From Planctomycetaceae bacterium (GTDB lineage: Bacteria; Planctomycetota; Planctomycetia; Planctomycetales; Planctomycetaceae): a stretch of 54,532 nt of DNA. Shown in pieces: positions 26,016-34,736 of this stretch (position 1 is its first letter; each line of letters opens with the position of its first letter). Location of the stretch: positions 1-54,532 of the forward strand of contig JAGQQG010000036.1 in the NCBI GenBank assembly GCA_020426325.1. The letters are read 5' to 3'. Made by a program: the position numbers and the translations under genes. The notes beneath the pieces are model-generated. The model saw only the letters and a list, made by a program, of their open reading frames with translations. It was not told where the DNA came from and did no database searches.

Positions 26016-28517
26016 TCAAATCAATCGGTTCCTCTTGCGAACGATCCACTCGATACACAGCAGAACGAAGATCGAGGCGTAAATGATCGGGGCGTCCCAG
26101 ATCTCCTCGCGGTGTTCCAGCTGCCGGGCGATCGTGCCGATTTTGAAGGCGGCCGGGATCTGATCTGCTTCCGTGAGATCAAACGACGTGCCACCTGTCG
26201 CGACCGACAGTGCCTGCAAGGATGAGCGATCGAGTCCCGGGTTGTCATACTCAAGATTGGGCAACTCGACCTCCAACGGGAGAGTCGCTGCCCGCACGGA
26301 CGCCCCTGCGGCCTCGTCCCCCATCCAGACACGAATGAAATGCGTGCCGGGACGCGATACGGGGAAGGTCGTCGAGAACACACCCGGTTGCTCATCGGGG
26401 ACGAGTGTGAGCGGCACCGGTTCGTCATCCCCGCGCTCAACCTCGCCGTGCAGGGCTTCCAGTCCCGGCTCGATCGATTCGATCTCGTGGAATCGTGCAA
26501 GCACCTTCACGGTCGTCCCCGGTTTGTAAGTGGAACGTGCGGTTGATAGCCGGAACGGGTACGAGCCCCCCAGCCGTTTGTTGCGACCGGCTCGATCGAC
26601 CACGCGCGCCCAGAACCCGTCGAAGAACTGCTCTGACAGATATCTCCAGCGGTAAGTGCTGTCGAAGCCGACGAACATCGTCCGTCCCGGACCGACAAGT
26701 TGTGTCGCGAGCAGGACCTCCGGACCGAATTCGTTTCGCATGCGGGGATCGCCGTGCACAGCCAAGACCGTCGCCCCCGGCTTCGCTCGTGTGACAGGGA
26801 AGTGCCAGAACATGCCAGGCAGGCTCTCCAGGATGCGGCGGTTCGCTTCGCTGTCTTCCGAAAAGGCAAACACCGGATCGGTTATGCCCTGTTCAGTCAC
26901 CACGAACTTCCAGGGTTGACGAGCACTGAGTTTCAACTGCACTTCGGACCGAAACAGGCCCGGTTCGCGAATCACGGGCAGCATGTCAAGCCACGCCAAC
27001 TGCGGGTCGAGCTGACGATCAAACAGTCCACCGGTCTGCATCTCGCCCGCCGTCAGCACCAGTCCGCCTCCGGCCTTCGTGACAAAGTTGACCAACAGCT
27101 CCGGAAAGTTCGCAGGCCACTTCTCGGGGTTCGGGTCGTACAACAGCACGCAGTCGTAATCGTCCAGTTCCTCCTGCGTGACGGGCAGACGTTGAATCGG
27201 CGTGTCGCCCGGATGCTCGTAGTCTTCATCCGCTGCCATGTTCCAGGTCGAGAGTTCGATGCTCCGATCCCGGAGGAACGTGTTTCGCAGAAATTGCACT
27301 TCCGGAAACGTCGACCCGGCAATGAACAGTACCCGGAGCCGTTGTCGGACAATCCGCGTCTCCGCATGACCGACATTGTCGTCCTCCGACAACTCCGGCC
27401 CGAGGTCCTCAAGGGTTGCCCGGAATTCCAGCTTTGATGGTCGTGCTTCGCTGTAATCGAATACGAATGTTTGCTGTGCCCCATCAAGACCGAGGATGAC
27501 ATCCTCACGTCCAAGTTCCTGCCACGGTCCGCCGTTGCGACGCATATCGAGAACCAGGCCGCAACTGACGTCCTGCATGCCTCGTGATTGCACCTGAACC
27601 GTGACCTGATTCGTGTCGCGCACAAAAGCGACGGGACTCGACTCGACACTCGTGATCATCGCATTACGGGGACCTTCGAGTGTGCCAATCGCAGCCGTCA
27701 CCACGGGAACATTCTCGTCAGCCGCCAGTTTGGCCACCGCCTCCATCGGTTCGCCGCTGGTGGACTGGCCGTCACTCACGATCAACACCCCCGCCAACGG
27801 CATGCCCGCATAGGCCAGTAACGCCTGTTTGAGCGCCGACCCAATCGCGGTCGTCTCGCCAATCGGAGTCAAGGGTTGAGGGTTAAGAGTTAAGAGTTGA
27901 GAGTCGGGTGCACTTTCATCCACCGCTTGCGGATTAGCGACACTCTCGTTGTCCGATTGATCGACAAACGACGAAACCGCATCCTCTTCCATCCGATCAG
28001 CAAACCGATGAACGTGAACGATACGCTCCCCATCTCCTTCCAGTGCCTCAATCATCGACGGATCGAGCAACCGCGACACCAGATCAAGCCGCGTCAGCTT
28101 ACGGAGTCCCTCTTGTCCCTCTTCGATTCCCAGCTGTTCTGCCGTACGCGTTGCTGCGACCTCATCCTGCCAGGCATCGCGCAGACCCATTGACTGAGAA
28201 GAATCGACCAGCACCAGCAGATTGGACGGCACCTGTTCTTCTTTCACGAGAACGAGCACCGGCTCCAGCAACATGCCGACCACGAGCCCCAACACAGTCA
28301 GCCGCACTCCCCACAACAGGACCCGTTTGGCCAGGTGGAGGTGTTTGCCTTCCCAGCGATAGAGCGTCCACAGCCCCAGCGCGGCGACGAGCAACCCCGC
28401 GAGCAACAGGAGCATGCGGTCGCCATCGGGCAGCGACAACCACTCCAGACGCCACGACCCGCCTGAAGTCCAGGAGGGGGCATCGATGCCGAACAGAGTT
28501 TCGATCAGACGTTTCAC
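26016..28517 (-). CDS. VWA/glutamine-amidotransferase-like membrane protein
   Basis: 833 residues from a GTG at 28517. A GGGAGG ribosome site lies 5 nt upstream, and the GTG overlaps the previous stop as GTGA. Two N-terminal membrane helices (about 36-54 and 64-90) precede a VWA domain whose MIDAS motif DSSQS starts at D105. A loop at about 205-218 is encoded by a heptamer repeat. The middle holds a GATase1-like segment (VLLYDPNPEKWP, LVLTAGEMQTGG), and a C-terminal membrane helix precedes WIVRKRNRLI. It acts at the membrane with the BatA-like protein encoded immediately upstream. Confidence 0.85.
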   Translation of the reverse strand: MKRLIETLFGIDAPSWTSGGSWRLEWLSLPDGDRMLLLLAGLLVAALGLWTLYRWEGKHLHLAKRVLLWGVRLTVLGLVVGMLLEPVLVLVKEEQVPSNLLVLVDSSQSMGLRDAWQDEVAATRTAEQLGIEEGQEGLRKLTRLDLVSRLLDPSMIEALEGDGERIVHVHRFADRMEEDAVSSFVDQSDNESVANPQAVDESAPDSQLLTLNPQPLTPIGETTAIGSALKQALLAYAGMPLAGVLIVSDGQSTSGEPMEAVAKLAADENVPVVTAAIGTLEGPRNAMITSVESSPVAFVRDTNQVTVQVQSRGMQDVSCGLVLDMRRNGGPWQELGREDVILGLDGAQQTFVFDYSEARPSKLEFRATLEDLGPELSEDDNVGHAETRIVRQRLRVLFIAGSTFPEVQFLRNTFLRDRSIELSTWNMAADEDYEHPGDTPIQRLPVTQEELDDYDCVLLYDPNPEKWPANFPELLVNFVTKAGGGLVLTAGEMQTGGLFDRQLDPQLAWLDMLPVIREPGLFRSEVQLKLSARQPWKFVVTEQGITDPVFAFSEDSEANRRILESLPGMFWHFPVTRAKPGATVLAVHGDPRMRNEFGPEVLLATQLVGPGRTMFVGFDSTYRWRYLSEQFFDGFWARVVDRAGRNKRLGGSYPFRLSTARSTYKPGTTVKVLARFHEIESIEPGLEALHGEVERGDDEPVPLTLVPDEQPGVFSTTFPVSRPGTHFIRVWMGDEAAGASVRAATLPLEVELPNLEYDNPGLDRSSLQALSVATGGTSFDLTEADQIPAAFKIGTIARQLEHREEIWDAPIIYASIFVLLCIEWIVRKRNRLI
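27868..27905. repeat. Heptamer repeat (TYAACYC)n inside a coding sequence
   Basis: Read on the minus strand the bases are TCAACTC, TTAACTC, TTAACCC, TCAACCC, TTGAC: four and a half degenerate 7-bp units. They keep the VWA protein in frame and encode SQLLTLNPQPLT. The unit length is not a multiple of three. The repeat looks like an insertion into a loop of the VWA domain. Confidence 0.8.
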
Positions 28518-30649
28518 CGCACCCTCCCGACCCAGGGGGCGAGCAGACTCTCGACGACGATCAGACTCACAAGCATCAGCACCACGTACCGCCACAACTC
28601 GGTTCCAGCCGTCGTCACATCCATCGACTCACCGGTAAACCGGATCAGCTGCGGTGTCAGTCGGCCGAGGAACTGTTCCAGTTCGCTGCCGTCGAGACGT
28701 TCCAGCTCACTGTCGGAGACATCAGGTCGGGCAGCGAACGGATGCATCTGCTCCCCGATTCCCGCTTCCTCCCACGACGCCAGATAGTGGCCGGCCCGCC
28801 GTGTCGATTCGGAGACCAACATCGGGATACCGTCCGCCTCACGTTCAATTGAAAGCGGGACTTCGTCACCCGTCGGCGGAATTGAGAGTTTGGCCGTCTG
28901 CGGTGCGAACTCCGGGTCGAGAGGGTATCGCAAGGGCTGACCGGCCGTCACGTTCTCCCAGCGGAGCAGCCGAGCCGCGACCGAGTCCGCTGCCATACGC
29001 ATCGCGAGGACGTAACTCGCTTCGGTCGGCCAGTCGCTCCAGTCACGATCGGCTGTCATTGTCCAGAACAACACACGTCCGTCGCCGAACCGTTTCTCGA
29101 TCACTGCGGGAGAACTGGCCGGATTGTTCCATCGCGCCAACACCCGGACATCAGGATTCAACTCTTCCTCGACACTCGTGCTGACAAACCGCCGGGGACG
29201 GACCCGTCCGAGTGACTCGGGCGACAGCTTTAACAGCGGACTCAGGGGTGAGTCCGCATGCGGCTCGATCACCAGACCGCTCGTGTCTGCGTCACGCACC
29301 TCGGTGATGCGCATCGGCAGCAGTCCCTCTCCGCCACGGTACAGCAACCGGTTGTACTCTTCGACATCTACCTGTTCGCCGCTGAAGATCATCAACCCTG
29401 AACCAGCCTCGACCAGACTCTGCAGTTCCTGCACCCGCTCGGGGGACAACGTTTCGAGGTTGCCGAGCACGATGACATCCGGAGCACCGATCGGCTGATT
29501 TCCCCACTCGGACGCCAGCACCGTGTTGATCTGCCACGGGGCATTGCCCGCTGTCAGTGCCACCGCCAGGAAATCGAGTTCACTTTCAAACGGCCCCAAC
29601 CCCGGCTCGCCATCGACCAGCGACACCTCGACCATACGTCGAACGTCGACGATCAAATGCGAGTCATCATCGTTCGGGAGGTTGTCATGCGGGATCGACA
29701 AAGACACGCGGTGCAGGCCCGGCTCATCAAACGTTAAGGCAATCGGCACCTCGATCGTCTCACCTGTCGGCAGGTCGGGAAGCGTGAGGGCCTGCACTTC
29801 ATCATCGACAATGAGCGTCGCCTGTCCCGCCAGCAGTGGCTCAGCCCGGTCATTTTGAATTTCCGCAGTGAACCGGACTTCTGTGTCGACCAGGGCCACC
29901 GGATCGGACTGTGTGAAACTCAAGATTCGCCGGTTCGACTCCGGTTCCTGCCCGACATCCACAATCCGCAGCGTGATCTCTTCCGACGCCCAGCGGTCAC
30001 ACAGTTCGTTGAGGTCAGACGACCAGCCGTTCGCCCAGAGGTCGGTAATGACGATCACTTCCTTGAGCGGAAAGACGGCCGTTTCCAGGTGCCGATTTAC
30101 CGCATCGAATGTCGAGGTCCAACTGCTTGCCTGATCGCTGACATCGAGCTCACGAATCGTGGTCTCCATTCTCGAGAGATCTGCATCTTCCAGTTGCGCG
30201 TGGCGGACCAATGGATGTGCCGGTCGTGACGACGTAACGACGGTCAGACTGTCCTGGGCTCCGACAGCACGGACGATGCTGCTCGCTGCCAGCTGAGCCT
30301 GTTCAAATGCTGACCGTCCGTCTGTCTGAGAGGACATGCTGAGCGAGTCATCGATCACAATCACTCGACTAGCCCGGCCCTGGACCTTCAAAAACCCCGC
30401 CAGATTCGCCCCGGAACTTATCGGTCGTGCGACTGCGAGGAACAACATTGCGACCGCAAGTGTTCGCACGGCCAGCAGCAGCCATTGTTCCAACCGCAGT
30501 CGACGTCGGTTCGTCTTGAGGGTCAGCTTGAGGTACTTCATCGGTGCCCAGTCCACCCGCAGGAACCGACGACGGTTCAGCAGATGAATGATGATCGGTG
30601 CGGACGCGAGTGCGAGACCGAACAACAGAGCTGGGGCGAGGAAAGACAT
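28514..30649 (-). CDS. BatA-like VWA protein
   Basis: 711 residues. The N-terminus is the aerotolerance-regulator (BatA) type: a first membrane helix, then LLNRRRFLRVDWAPMKYL and a second helix (about 55-76). The VWA domain follows with a complete MIDAS start, D100-D-S-L-S104. A beta-rich region and a GATase-like part (about 330-480) come next, and a C-terminal membrane helix (about 687-703) ends the protein. No Shine-Dalgarno is seen: a 17-bp repeat shared with the DUF58 leader lies directly before the ATG. It is coupled to the downstream VWA gene by GTGA. Confidence 0.88.
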   Translation of the reverse strand: MSFLAPALLFGLALASAPIIIHLLNRRRFLRVDWAPMKYLKLTLKTNRRRLRLEQWLLLAVRTLAVAMLFLAVARPISSGANLAGFLKVQGRASRVIVIDDSLSMSSQTDGRSAFEQAQLAASSIVRAVGAQDSLTVVTSSRPAHPLVRHAQLEDADLSRMETTIRELDVSDQASSWTSTFDAVNRHLETAVFPLKEVIVITDLWANGWSSDLNELCDRWASEEITLRIVDVGQEPESNRRILSFTQSDPVALVDTEVRFTAEIQNDRAEPLLAGQATLIVDDEVQALTLPDLPTGETIEVPIALTFDEPGLHRVSLSIPHDNLPNDDDSHLIVDVRRMVEVSLVDGEPGLGPFESELDFLAVALTAGNAPWQINTVLASEWGNQPIGAPDVIVLGNLETLSPERVQELQSLVEAGSGLMIFSGEQVDVEEYNRLLYRGGEGLLPMRITEVRDADTSGLVIEPHADSPLSPLLKLSPESLGRVRPRRFVSTSVEEELNPDVRVLARWNNPASSPAVIEKRFGDGRVLFWTMTADRDWSDWPTEASYVLAMRMAADSVAARLLRWENVTAGQPLRYPLDPEFAPQTAKLSIPPTGDEVPLSIEREADGIPMLVSESTRRAGHYLASWEEAGIGEQMHPFAARPDVSDSELERLDGSELEQFLGRLTPQLIRFTGESMDVTTAGTELWRYVVLMLVSLIVVESLLAPWVGRVR

Positions 30650-30653
30650 GGGG

Positions 30654-30682
30654 AGTTTTCAGTTGTCAGTATTCAGTTGGTG
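30654..30682. repeat. TTTTCAGTTGTCAGT repeat before the BatA-like start
   Basis: The 17 bases AGTTTTCAGTTGTCAGT at 30654-30670 continue as ATTCAGTTGG. On the minus strand they end 4 nt before the BatA-like ATG and at the same time encode the last residues and stop of DUF58. The identical 17-mer occurs at 31630-31646. Confidence 0.8.
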
Positions 30683-31628
30683 GATCACTTGATGATTGCG
30701 GTGTTTCGTCTTTCAGGTTGGTCATGCGTCCTCGGTGTTTCGTTGGTCCTCGGAGTTGGCGGTTGTGCAGGAAGTGGCTCAGTTTCAGGCCAAGGTCGTC
30801 GTCGGTCATCACCTGCAGATAATCGATCCCGCAGAAGTGGCAACGCTCGCGGACTTCATCAATGAAAGTGGTCATCGCTCCCTGATACGCTGTGCGAAAC
30901 GACCACGGTTCAGCAAACAGTTCTTCATTCCCTTCAATGTCGCGAAAGATGACTGAGTCCTTGAACGGCATCTCGATCTCATCGCGATGAAGCACGTGCA
31001 GCAGGATGACCTCATGCCCGAAGTACTGCAGCTTGCCGAGTGATCCATAAAAGGCATCGAGGTCCGTCAGCAGGTCAGAGATCACAATGATCACACCCCG
31101 ACGCGGGACCTTCTCCGCAATGATCGACACCGCCGGAGCAAGGTCTGTTTCTCCGACACACTTTGTCCGTTCGAGCGTCTCGACGACCTGTGCCAGTTGT
31201 GATGACGTGCCGCTCGGCCGTAGTTCCGTGTGGATGTGACGCCCCACGGTCGACAGGCCAACCGCATCGCGCTGCCGTAGTAAAGTCGCCGCGAGCGAAC
31301 AGGCAATCGTCGCTGCGCAATGGAACTTGTTCCGTTCTCCCTCGCCATAGTTCATCGAAGCCGAGTCATCGACGACGAGAAACGCCCGTAAATTCGACTC
31401 CTCCTCGAACCGTTTGACATAGAAACGATCCGAACGCCCATATGCTTTCCAGTCAAGATTCTTGAGATCATCTCCCGGAGTGTAGGCCCGGTAGTCGGCG
31501 AACTCCGGCGACAACCCATGCAAAGGCGACCGATGCTGCCCCGCAATCGTCCCCTCCACCGGCTGATTGGCCTTGAAACCAATGCCTGCGAGCCGACCGA
31601 TGATGTCGGGATTGATGTAATTCGCCAT
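30666..31628 (-). CDS. DUF58-domain protein
   Basis: 320 residues with the DUF58 signature FADYRAYTPGDDLKNLDWKAYGR (residues about 43-65) preceded by HRSPLHGLS. A VWA-like fold follows with a MIDAS-type D87-D-S-A-S91 and VISDLLTDLDAF. The protein is soluble in the cytoplasm. DUF58 proteins occur directly after MoxR ATPases and are thought to work with them on VWA substrates. The last codons and stop come from the intergenic repeat at 30654-30682. The start codon has no ribosome site and is preceded by a copy of the same repeat. Confidence 0.92.
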   Translation of the reverse strand: MANYINPDIIGRLAGIGFKANQPVEGTIAGQHRSPLHGLSPEFADYRAYTPGDDLKNLDWKAYGRSDRFYVKRFEEESNLRAFLVVDDSASMNYGEGERNKFHCAATIACSLAATLLRQRDAVGLSTVGRHIHTELRPSGTSSQLAQVVETLERTKCVGETDLAPAVSIIAEKVPRRGVIIVISDLLTDLDAFYGSLGKLQYFGHEVILLHVLHRDEIEMPFKDSVIFRDIEGNEELFAEPWSFRTAYQGAMTTFIDEVRERCHFCGIDYLQVMTDDDLGLKLSHFLHNRQLRGPTKHRGRMTNLKDETPQSSSDPPTEY

Positions 31629-31629
31629 T

Positions 31630-31690
31630 AGTTTTCAGTTGTCAGTTTTCAGTCGTCAGTCACCTAGTGACAGAAAACTGATCACTGGTA
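31630..31690. repeat. Second TTTTCAGTTGTCAGT repeat block with inverted copy
   Basis: Tandem decamer-like units (GTTTTCAGTT, GTCAGTTTTC, AGTCGTCAGT) at 31631-31660 are followed by a partial inverted copy (GTGACAGAAAACTG). A short hairpin GTCAC-CTA-GTGAC lies at the join. The block fills the MoxR-DUF58 gap and ends 1 nt before the DUF58 ATG. Confidence 0.75.
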
Positions 31691-31695
31691 ACTCC

Positions 31696-32742
31696 CTACT
31701 TGAGCACTCGCTGGACTCGGCCGTCACCTGCGGATGTGCTGTTGTCGAGAGGGGTGGTGTCGATGAGTTTGGCGATGACGCTGTCCGGGGTTTGGCCGTC
31801 GGCTTCGGCGTTGTAGGAGAGGACAATGCGGTGACGCAGGACGCTGGGGGCCATCTCCTGGAGGTCCTCAGCGGTCACTTCCGACCGGCCGTAGAGGGCT
31901 GCTCGGGCTTTGGCAGCGAGGATGAGTGACTGGCCGCCACGCGGGCCGACACCCCAGAGGACCCATTGCTTGACGAAGTCAGCGGCCTCCGGATCATCGC
32001 GACGGGTGGCACGCACAAGCGACATCGTGTAGTCAATGAGCATGTCACTGATTGGCACCTTACGGACGAGGTCCTGAAGTTCGAGGACCTCTTCACCCGA
32101 GAGCACCCGTTCCGGCTCGCCGTGTTCGATGCCTGTCGTCGTGCGATAGATCTCCCGCTCCTCATCACGGGTCGGGTAATTCACAATGACCTTCATGAGG
32201 AACCGGTCCAGCTGAGCTTCCGGCAGCGGATAGGTCCCTTCCTGCTCGATCGGATTCTGCGTGGCGAGGACGAAGAACGGACGCGGCAGGTCGTACTGAT
32301 GTCCGCCTGCGGAGATGTGCCGTTCCTGCATCCCTTGCAAAAGAGCCGACTGCGTCTTCGGCGGCGTGCGGTTGATTTCGTCCGCAAGCAGGATGTTTGT
32401 GAAGATCGGCCCCTGTACAAACTTGAACTCTCGTTTGCCGCTTTCACGGTCCTCGAAGATGACCTCGGTGCCGGTGATGTCAGCGGGCATCAGGTCTGGT
32501 GTGAACTGGATGCGTCCGAAGTCGAGTGACAATGACCGGGAGAGTGTCTGCACAAGCAGTGTCTTCGCGAGACCGGGGACACCTTCAAGAATGCAGTGGC
32601 CTCCCGCAAAGATACTCACCAGCAGTTGCTCGACGACGTCGTCCTGACCGACGACGACCGTGCGAATCTGGTCGCGAACCCGTTGTTGCGCGGCCTTGAG
32701 TTTTTCCAGGGCTGCAAGATCAGCAGAGATGGTGGCAGTCAA
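31696..32742 (-). CDS. moxR: MoxR-family AAA+ ATPase
   Basis: 348 residues from a TTG at 32742, chosen because GAGGAG lies 6 nt before it and no ATG fits. The frame is open to 32820, but that part overlaps the upstream gene. Walker A GVPGLAKT (about 54-61), Walker B LADEINR (about 119-125), sensor-1 region ATQNPIEQEGTYPLPEAQLD and the MoxR lid are all present. MoxR ATPases act as chaperones for assembly of VWA-containing complexes. The gene is 10 bp after the prenyltransferase-repeat gene and just before DUF58. Confidence 0.93.
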   Translation of the reverse strand: MTATISADLAALEKLKAAQQRVRDQIRTVVVGQDDVVEQLLVSIFAGGHCILEGVPGLAKTLLVQTLSRSLSLDFGRIQFTPDLMPADITGTEVIFEDRESGKREFKFVQGPIFTNILLADEINRTPPKTQSALLQGMQERHISAGGHQYDLPRPFFVLATQNPIEQEGTYPLPEAQLDRFLMKVIVNYPTRDEEREIYRTTTGIEHGEPERVLSGEEVLELQDLVRKVPISDMLIDYTMSLVRATRRDDPEAADFVKQWVLWGVGPRGGQSLILAAKARAALYGRSEVTAEDLQEMAPSVLRHRIVLSYNAEADGQTPDSVIAKLIDTTPLDNSTSAGDGRVQRVLK

Positions 32743-32752
32743 AAGGTGCTCC

Positions 32753-33799
32753 TCATCGTTGGTAGATGGGCAGATACTTGAAGGGGAGTTGAAGAACGAT
32801 GCAGTGCAGGCAGGTTCCATAGACGTTGCCCGCCCAGTCGCCGTTCCAGCTTCCGTCGGAATTCTGAGACTTCACGAGTGCATCGCGGACGGCTGGGAAG
32901 TACTCATCCCAGTACTCATCACCGGCCTGATAAAAGGCCTGGGTGGCATAGAGATACAGGTAGGCACTGTGTCCGCTGGTGAACTCACGGCCACTCGCCT
33001 TGAACTGGTTATAAGTGTATTCGAGACACTCATCAGCAAGGGTCGACTCGTATTCACCCGCTGAGTAGAGACAACAGATGGCAGCCGCTGTGATCGGGAG
33101 CCGCGTATCGTTGCCCGAGTCGAACGAATAGCGAATGCCGCCTTCGGGGGTGCGGCAGATTTCGAGATAGTGCACGGCTCCTTCCATCGTTCCCTTGGGC
33201 ACGGTGAAGCCCGCATCGTGTGCAGCCCGCAGACCCTGAAGTTGGGTGACAGTGACACTCCCCTCGTCATAGCCACTGCCGGGCGTGTAGTACCAGCCCC
33301 CACGAACACTCTGCGAGGACGCGGTAAGCGTGACCGCCTTCTTTACTGCGGCACCGATTCGTTCTCGGGTTCGTTCATCGGTTTCCATGCCATACACAGT
33401 TGCGAGGAACAGCAGGGAAAAACCGTGACCGTACATCGGACGTCCATTCTCCGGCCCTGCTGCCAGCAGACCGTCGTCACCCGCGTTGCCGAGGATGAAC
33501 GACAGGCATCGCCGGACCTGCTCAGCATGCGGTCCGCGACTGGTGGTGTTGCCCCCAGACAAATAGGCGAGGCCCGCGAGCGCCGTCATTGCGACTGGAT
33601 AAGCGGCTCCGTCCTCGGATGACTGAAAGCTGCCGTCGGGCGATTGCATCTTGGTGAGGTATTCGAGCCCCTTCTGCGTCGCCTTGAGGCACGCGACATT
33701 GACGTGCTTCGGCAAGAGGTCGTCGTCTGCAGAGACGCTTTGTGGCGGTGTCATGAGCAGTGCTGCACACAACATCGCAATCAGGCTGACTCTAAACAT
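32753..33799 (-). CDS. Secreted prenyltransferase/squalene-oxidase-repeat protein
   Basis: 348 residues from the ATG at 33799 (GGAG 6 nt upstream); a TTG at 33811 is less likely. A signal peptide (about 4-24, VSA-D) is followed by alpha/alpha-toroid repeats: QKGLEYLTKMQSPDGSFQ, AAHDAG...KGTMEGAVHYLEICRTPEGGIRY and LVKSQNSDGSWNGDW. The DGSW-type QW motifs recall terpene cyclases, but no DxDD catalytic motif is seen, so it is probably a non-enzymatic toroid protein. It precedes moxR by 10 bp, so it is likely co-transcribed with the envelope cluster. Confidence 0.85.
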   Translation of the reverse strand: MFRVSLIAMLCAALLMTPPQSVSADDDLLPKHVNVACLKATQKGLEYLTKMQSPDGSFQSSEDGAAYPVAMTALAGLAYLSGGNTTSRGPHAEQVRRCLSFILGNAGDDGLLAAGPENGRPMYGHGFSLLFLATVYGMETDERTRERIGAAVKKAVTLTASSQSVRGGWYYTPGSGYDEGSVTVTQLQGLRAAHDAGFTVPKGTMEGAVHYLEICRTPEGGIRYSFDSGNDTRLPITAAAICCLYSAGEYESTLADECLEYTYNQFKASGREFTSGHSAYLYLYATQAFYQAGDEYWDEYFPAVRDALVKSQNSDGSWNGDWAGNVYGTCLHCIVLQLPFKYLPIYQR

Positions 33800-33844
33800 G
33801 CCACACTCCAACTCAGGAATGGATGGACCGACAGTGGGACTGGA

Positions 33845-34678
33845 TTACTCTTCAACAATGGAGAAGTCGACCTGCAGGGAAATGGTGACGGTAATATCGC
33901 GGAGGTCGGTCGAGGTGAACTGATCGTCGTCGTCCTGCTGCTGCATGTAAGGGTTGTAATAGACAACCTGCTGATTGTTTTTTCCTGGCAAGTTGCCTTC
34001 ACGAATACCGGTGATCGGGCCCAGCTTCACTCCAGAGATTTCTGCCAGCCGTTCGGCCTGTGTGCGGGCATCAGCAATTGCCTGCTCATAGGCCCGTGCT
34101 TTGACCTCGTTGACGTTGCTCAACTTGAACTTCGCCAATGGCGTGCGTGTATTGCCGGAGCGATAGTAGAAGTTCATGTTTGTGGGCATGGTGCCGATAA
34201 CGATGCCCGAGTCCTTACCCGCATCGACGATTTTGACGAGAGTCTCCAGCAGCTGTTCGGTGTCCATGTCCTCGACGCCGACGAGGGTCAGCTTAAGCGG
34301 CTCAGAGACCGCGAGCTTTCCGGCTGAGTCTCCCTGAGCGGGCATCCCCTGCATGATGGCCTGCATCTGCTGCTGGGTCATGGCCGAGTTGACGGACACA
34401 CCCGTCCCTTCGATGGTGAGTCCCGGAATCTCAAGGGCTTCAATTGCCTCAATCGCTGTCTGTCGATTGCCGCGGAATTTCGTGACAGCATCCCCCGCGA
34501 GTTCCGCCTCGCCGTTGATCGTGCCGGTCAACTCGACGATGGTCGGCTTGGCATCGATCTTCCCAACCCCCATCACTGTGATTCCCGACCTCTCTTCTGC
34601 CTGAGTCGTCGTCAAACAGGTCGTCGAGACAAACGCCGAGAACAACACCGTGTGGACCAGGTGATGTCGAAGAGTCAT
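33845..34678 (-). CDS. SIMPL (DUF541) domain protein, secreted
   Basis: 277 residues from the ATG at 34678 with AAGGA about 7-8 nt upstream; the frame extends upstream into another gene but without support. A signal peptide (about 8-27) is followed by the SIMPL pattern: ITVMGVGKIDAKPTIVELTG, then ARAYEQAIADARTQAERLAEISGVKLG and a final DITVTISLQVDF strand. SIMPL proteins form periplasmic oligomeric shells or channels. A Met/Gln-rich insert lies at about 98-115. It is co-directional with its neighbours (45-bp gap downstream). Confidence 0.88.
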   Translation of the reverse strand: MTLRHHLVHTVLFSAFVSTTCLTTTQAEERSGITVMGVGKIDAKPTIVELTGTINGEAELAGDAVTKFRGNRQTAIEAIEALEIPGLTIEGTGVSVNSAMTQQQMQAIMQGMPAQGDSAGKLAVSEPLKLTLVGVEDMDTEQLLETLVKIVDAGKDSGIVIGTMPTNMNFYYRSGNTRTPLAKFKLSNVNEVKARAYEQAIADARTQAERLAEISGVKLGPITGIREGNLPGKNNQQVVYYNPYMQQQDDDDQFTSTDLRDITVTISLQVDFSIVEE

Positions 34679-34736
34679 GTGGATATCCTTACTTTGTAGT
34701 GATCGTCGAAGTGTTGCCTGCGTTGGTGTTGATGAC

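Noticed and set aside
31658-31670. GTCAC-CTA-GTGAC hairpin as a MoxR terminator
   Set aside because: Stem of only 5 bp, no U-tract, and the downstream DUF58 gene is expected to be on the same transcript.
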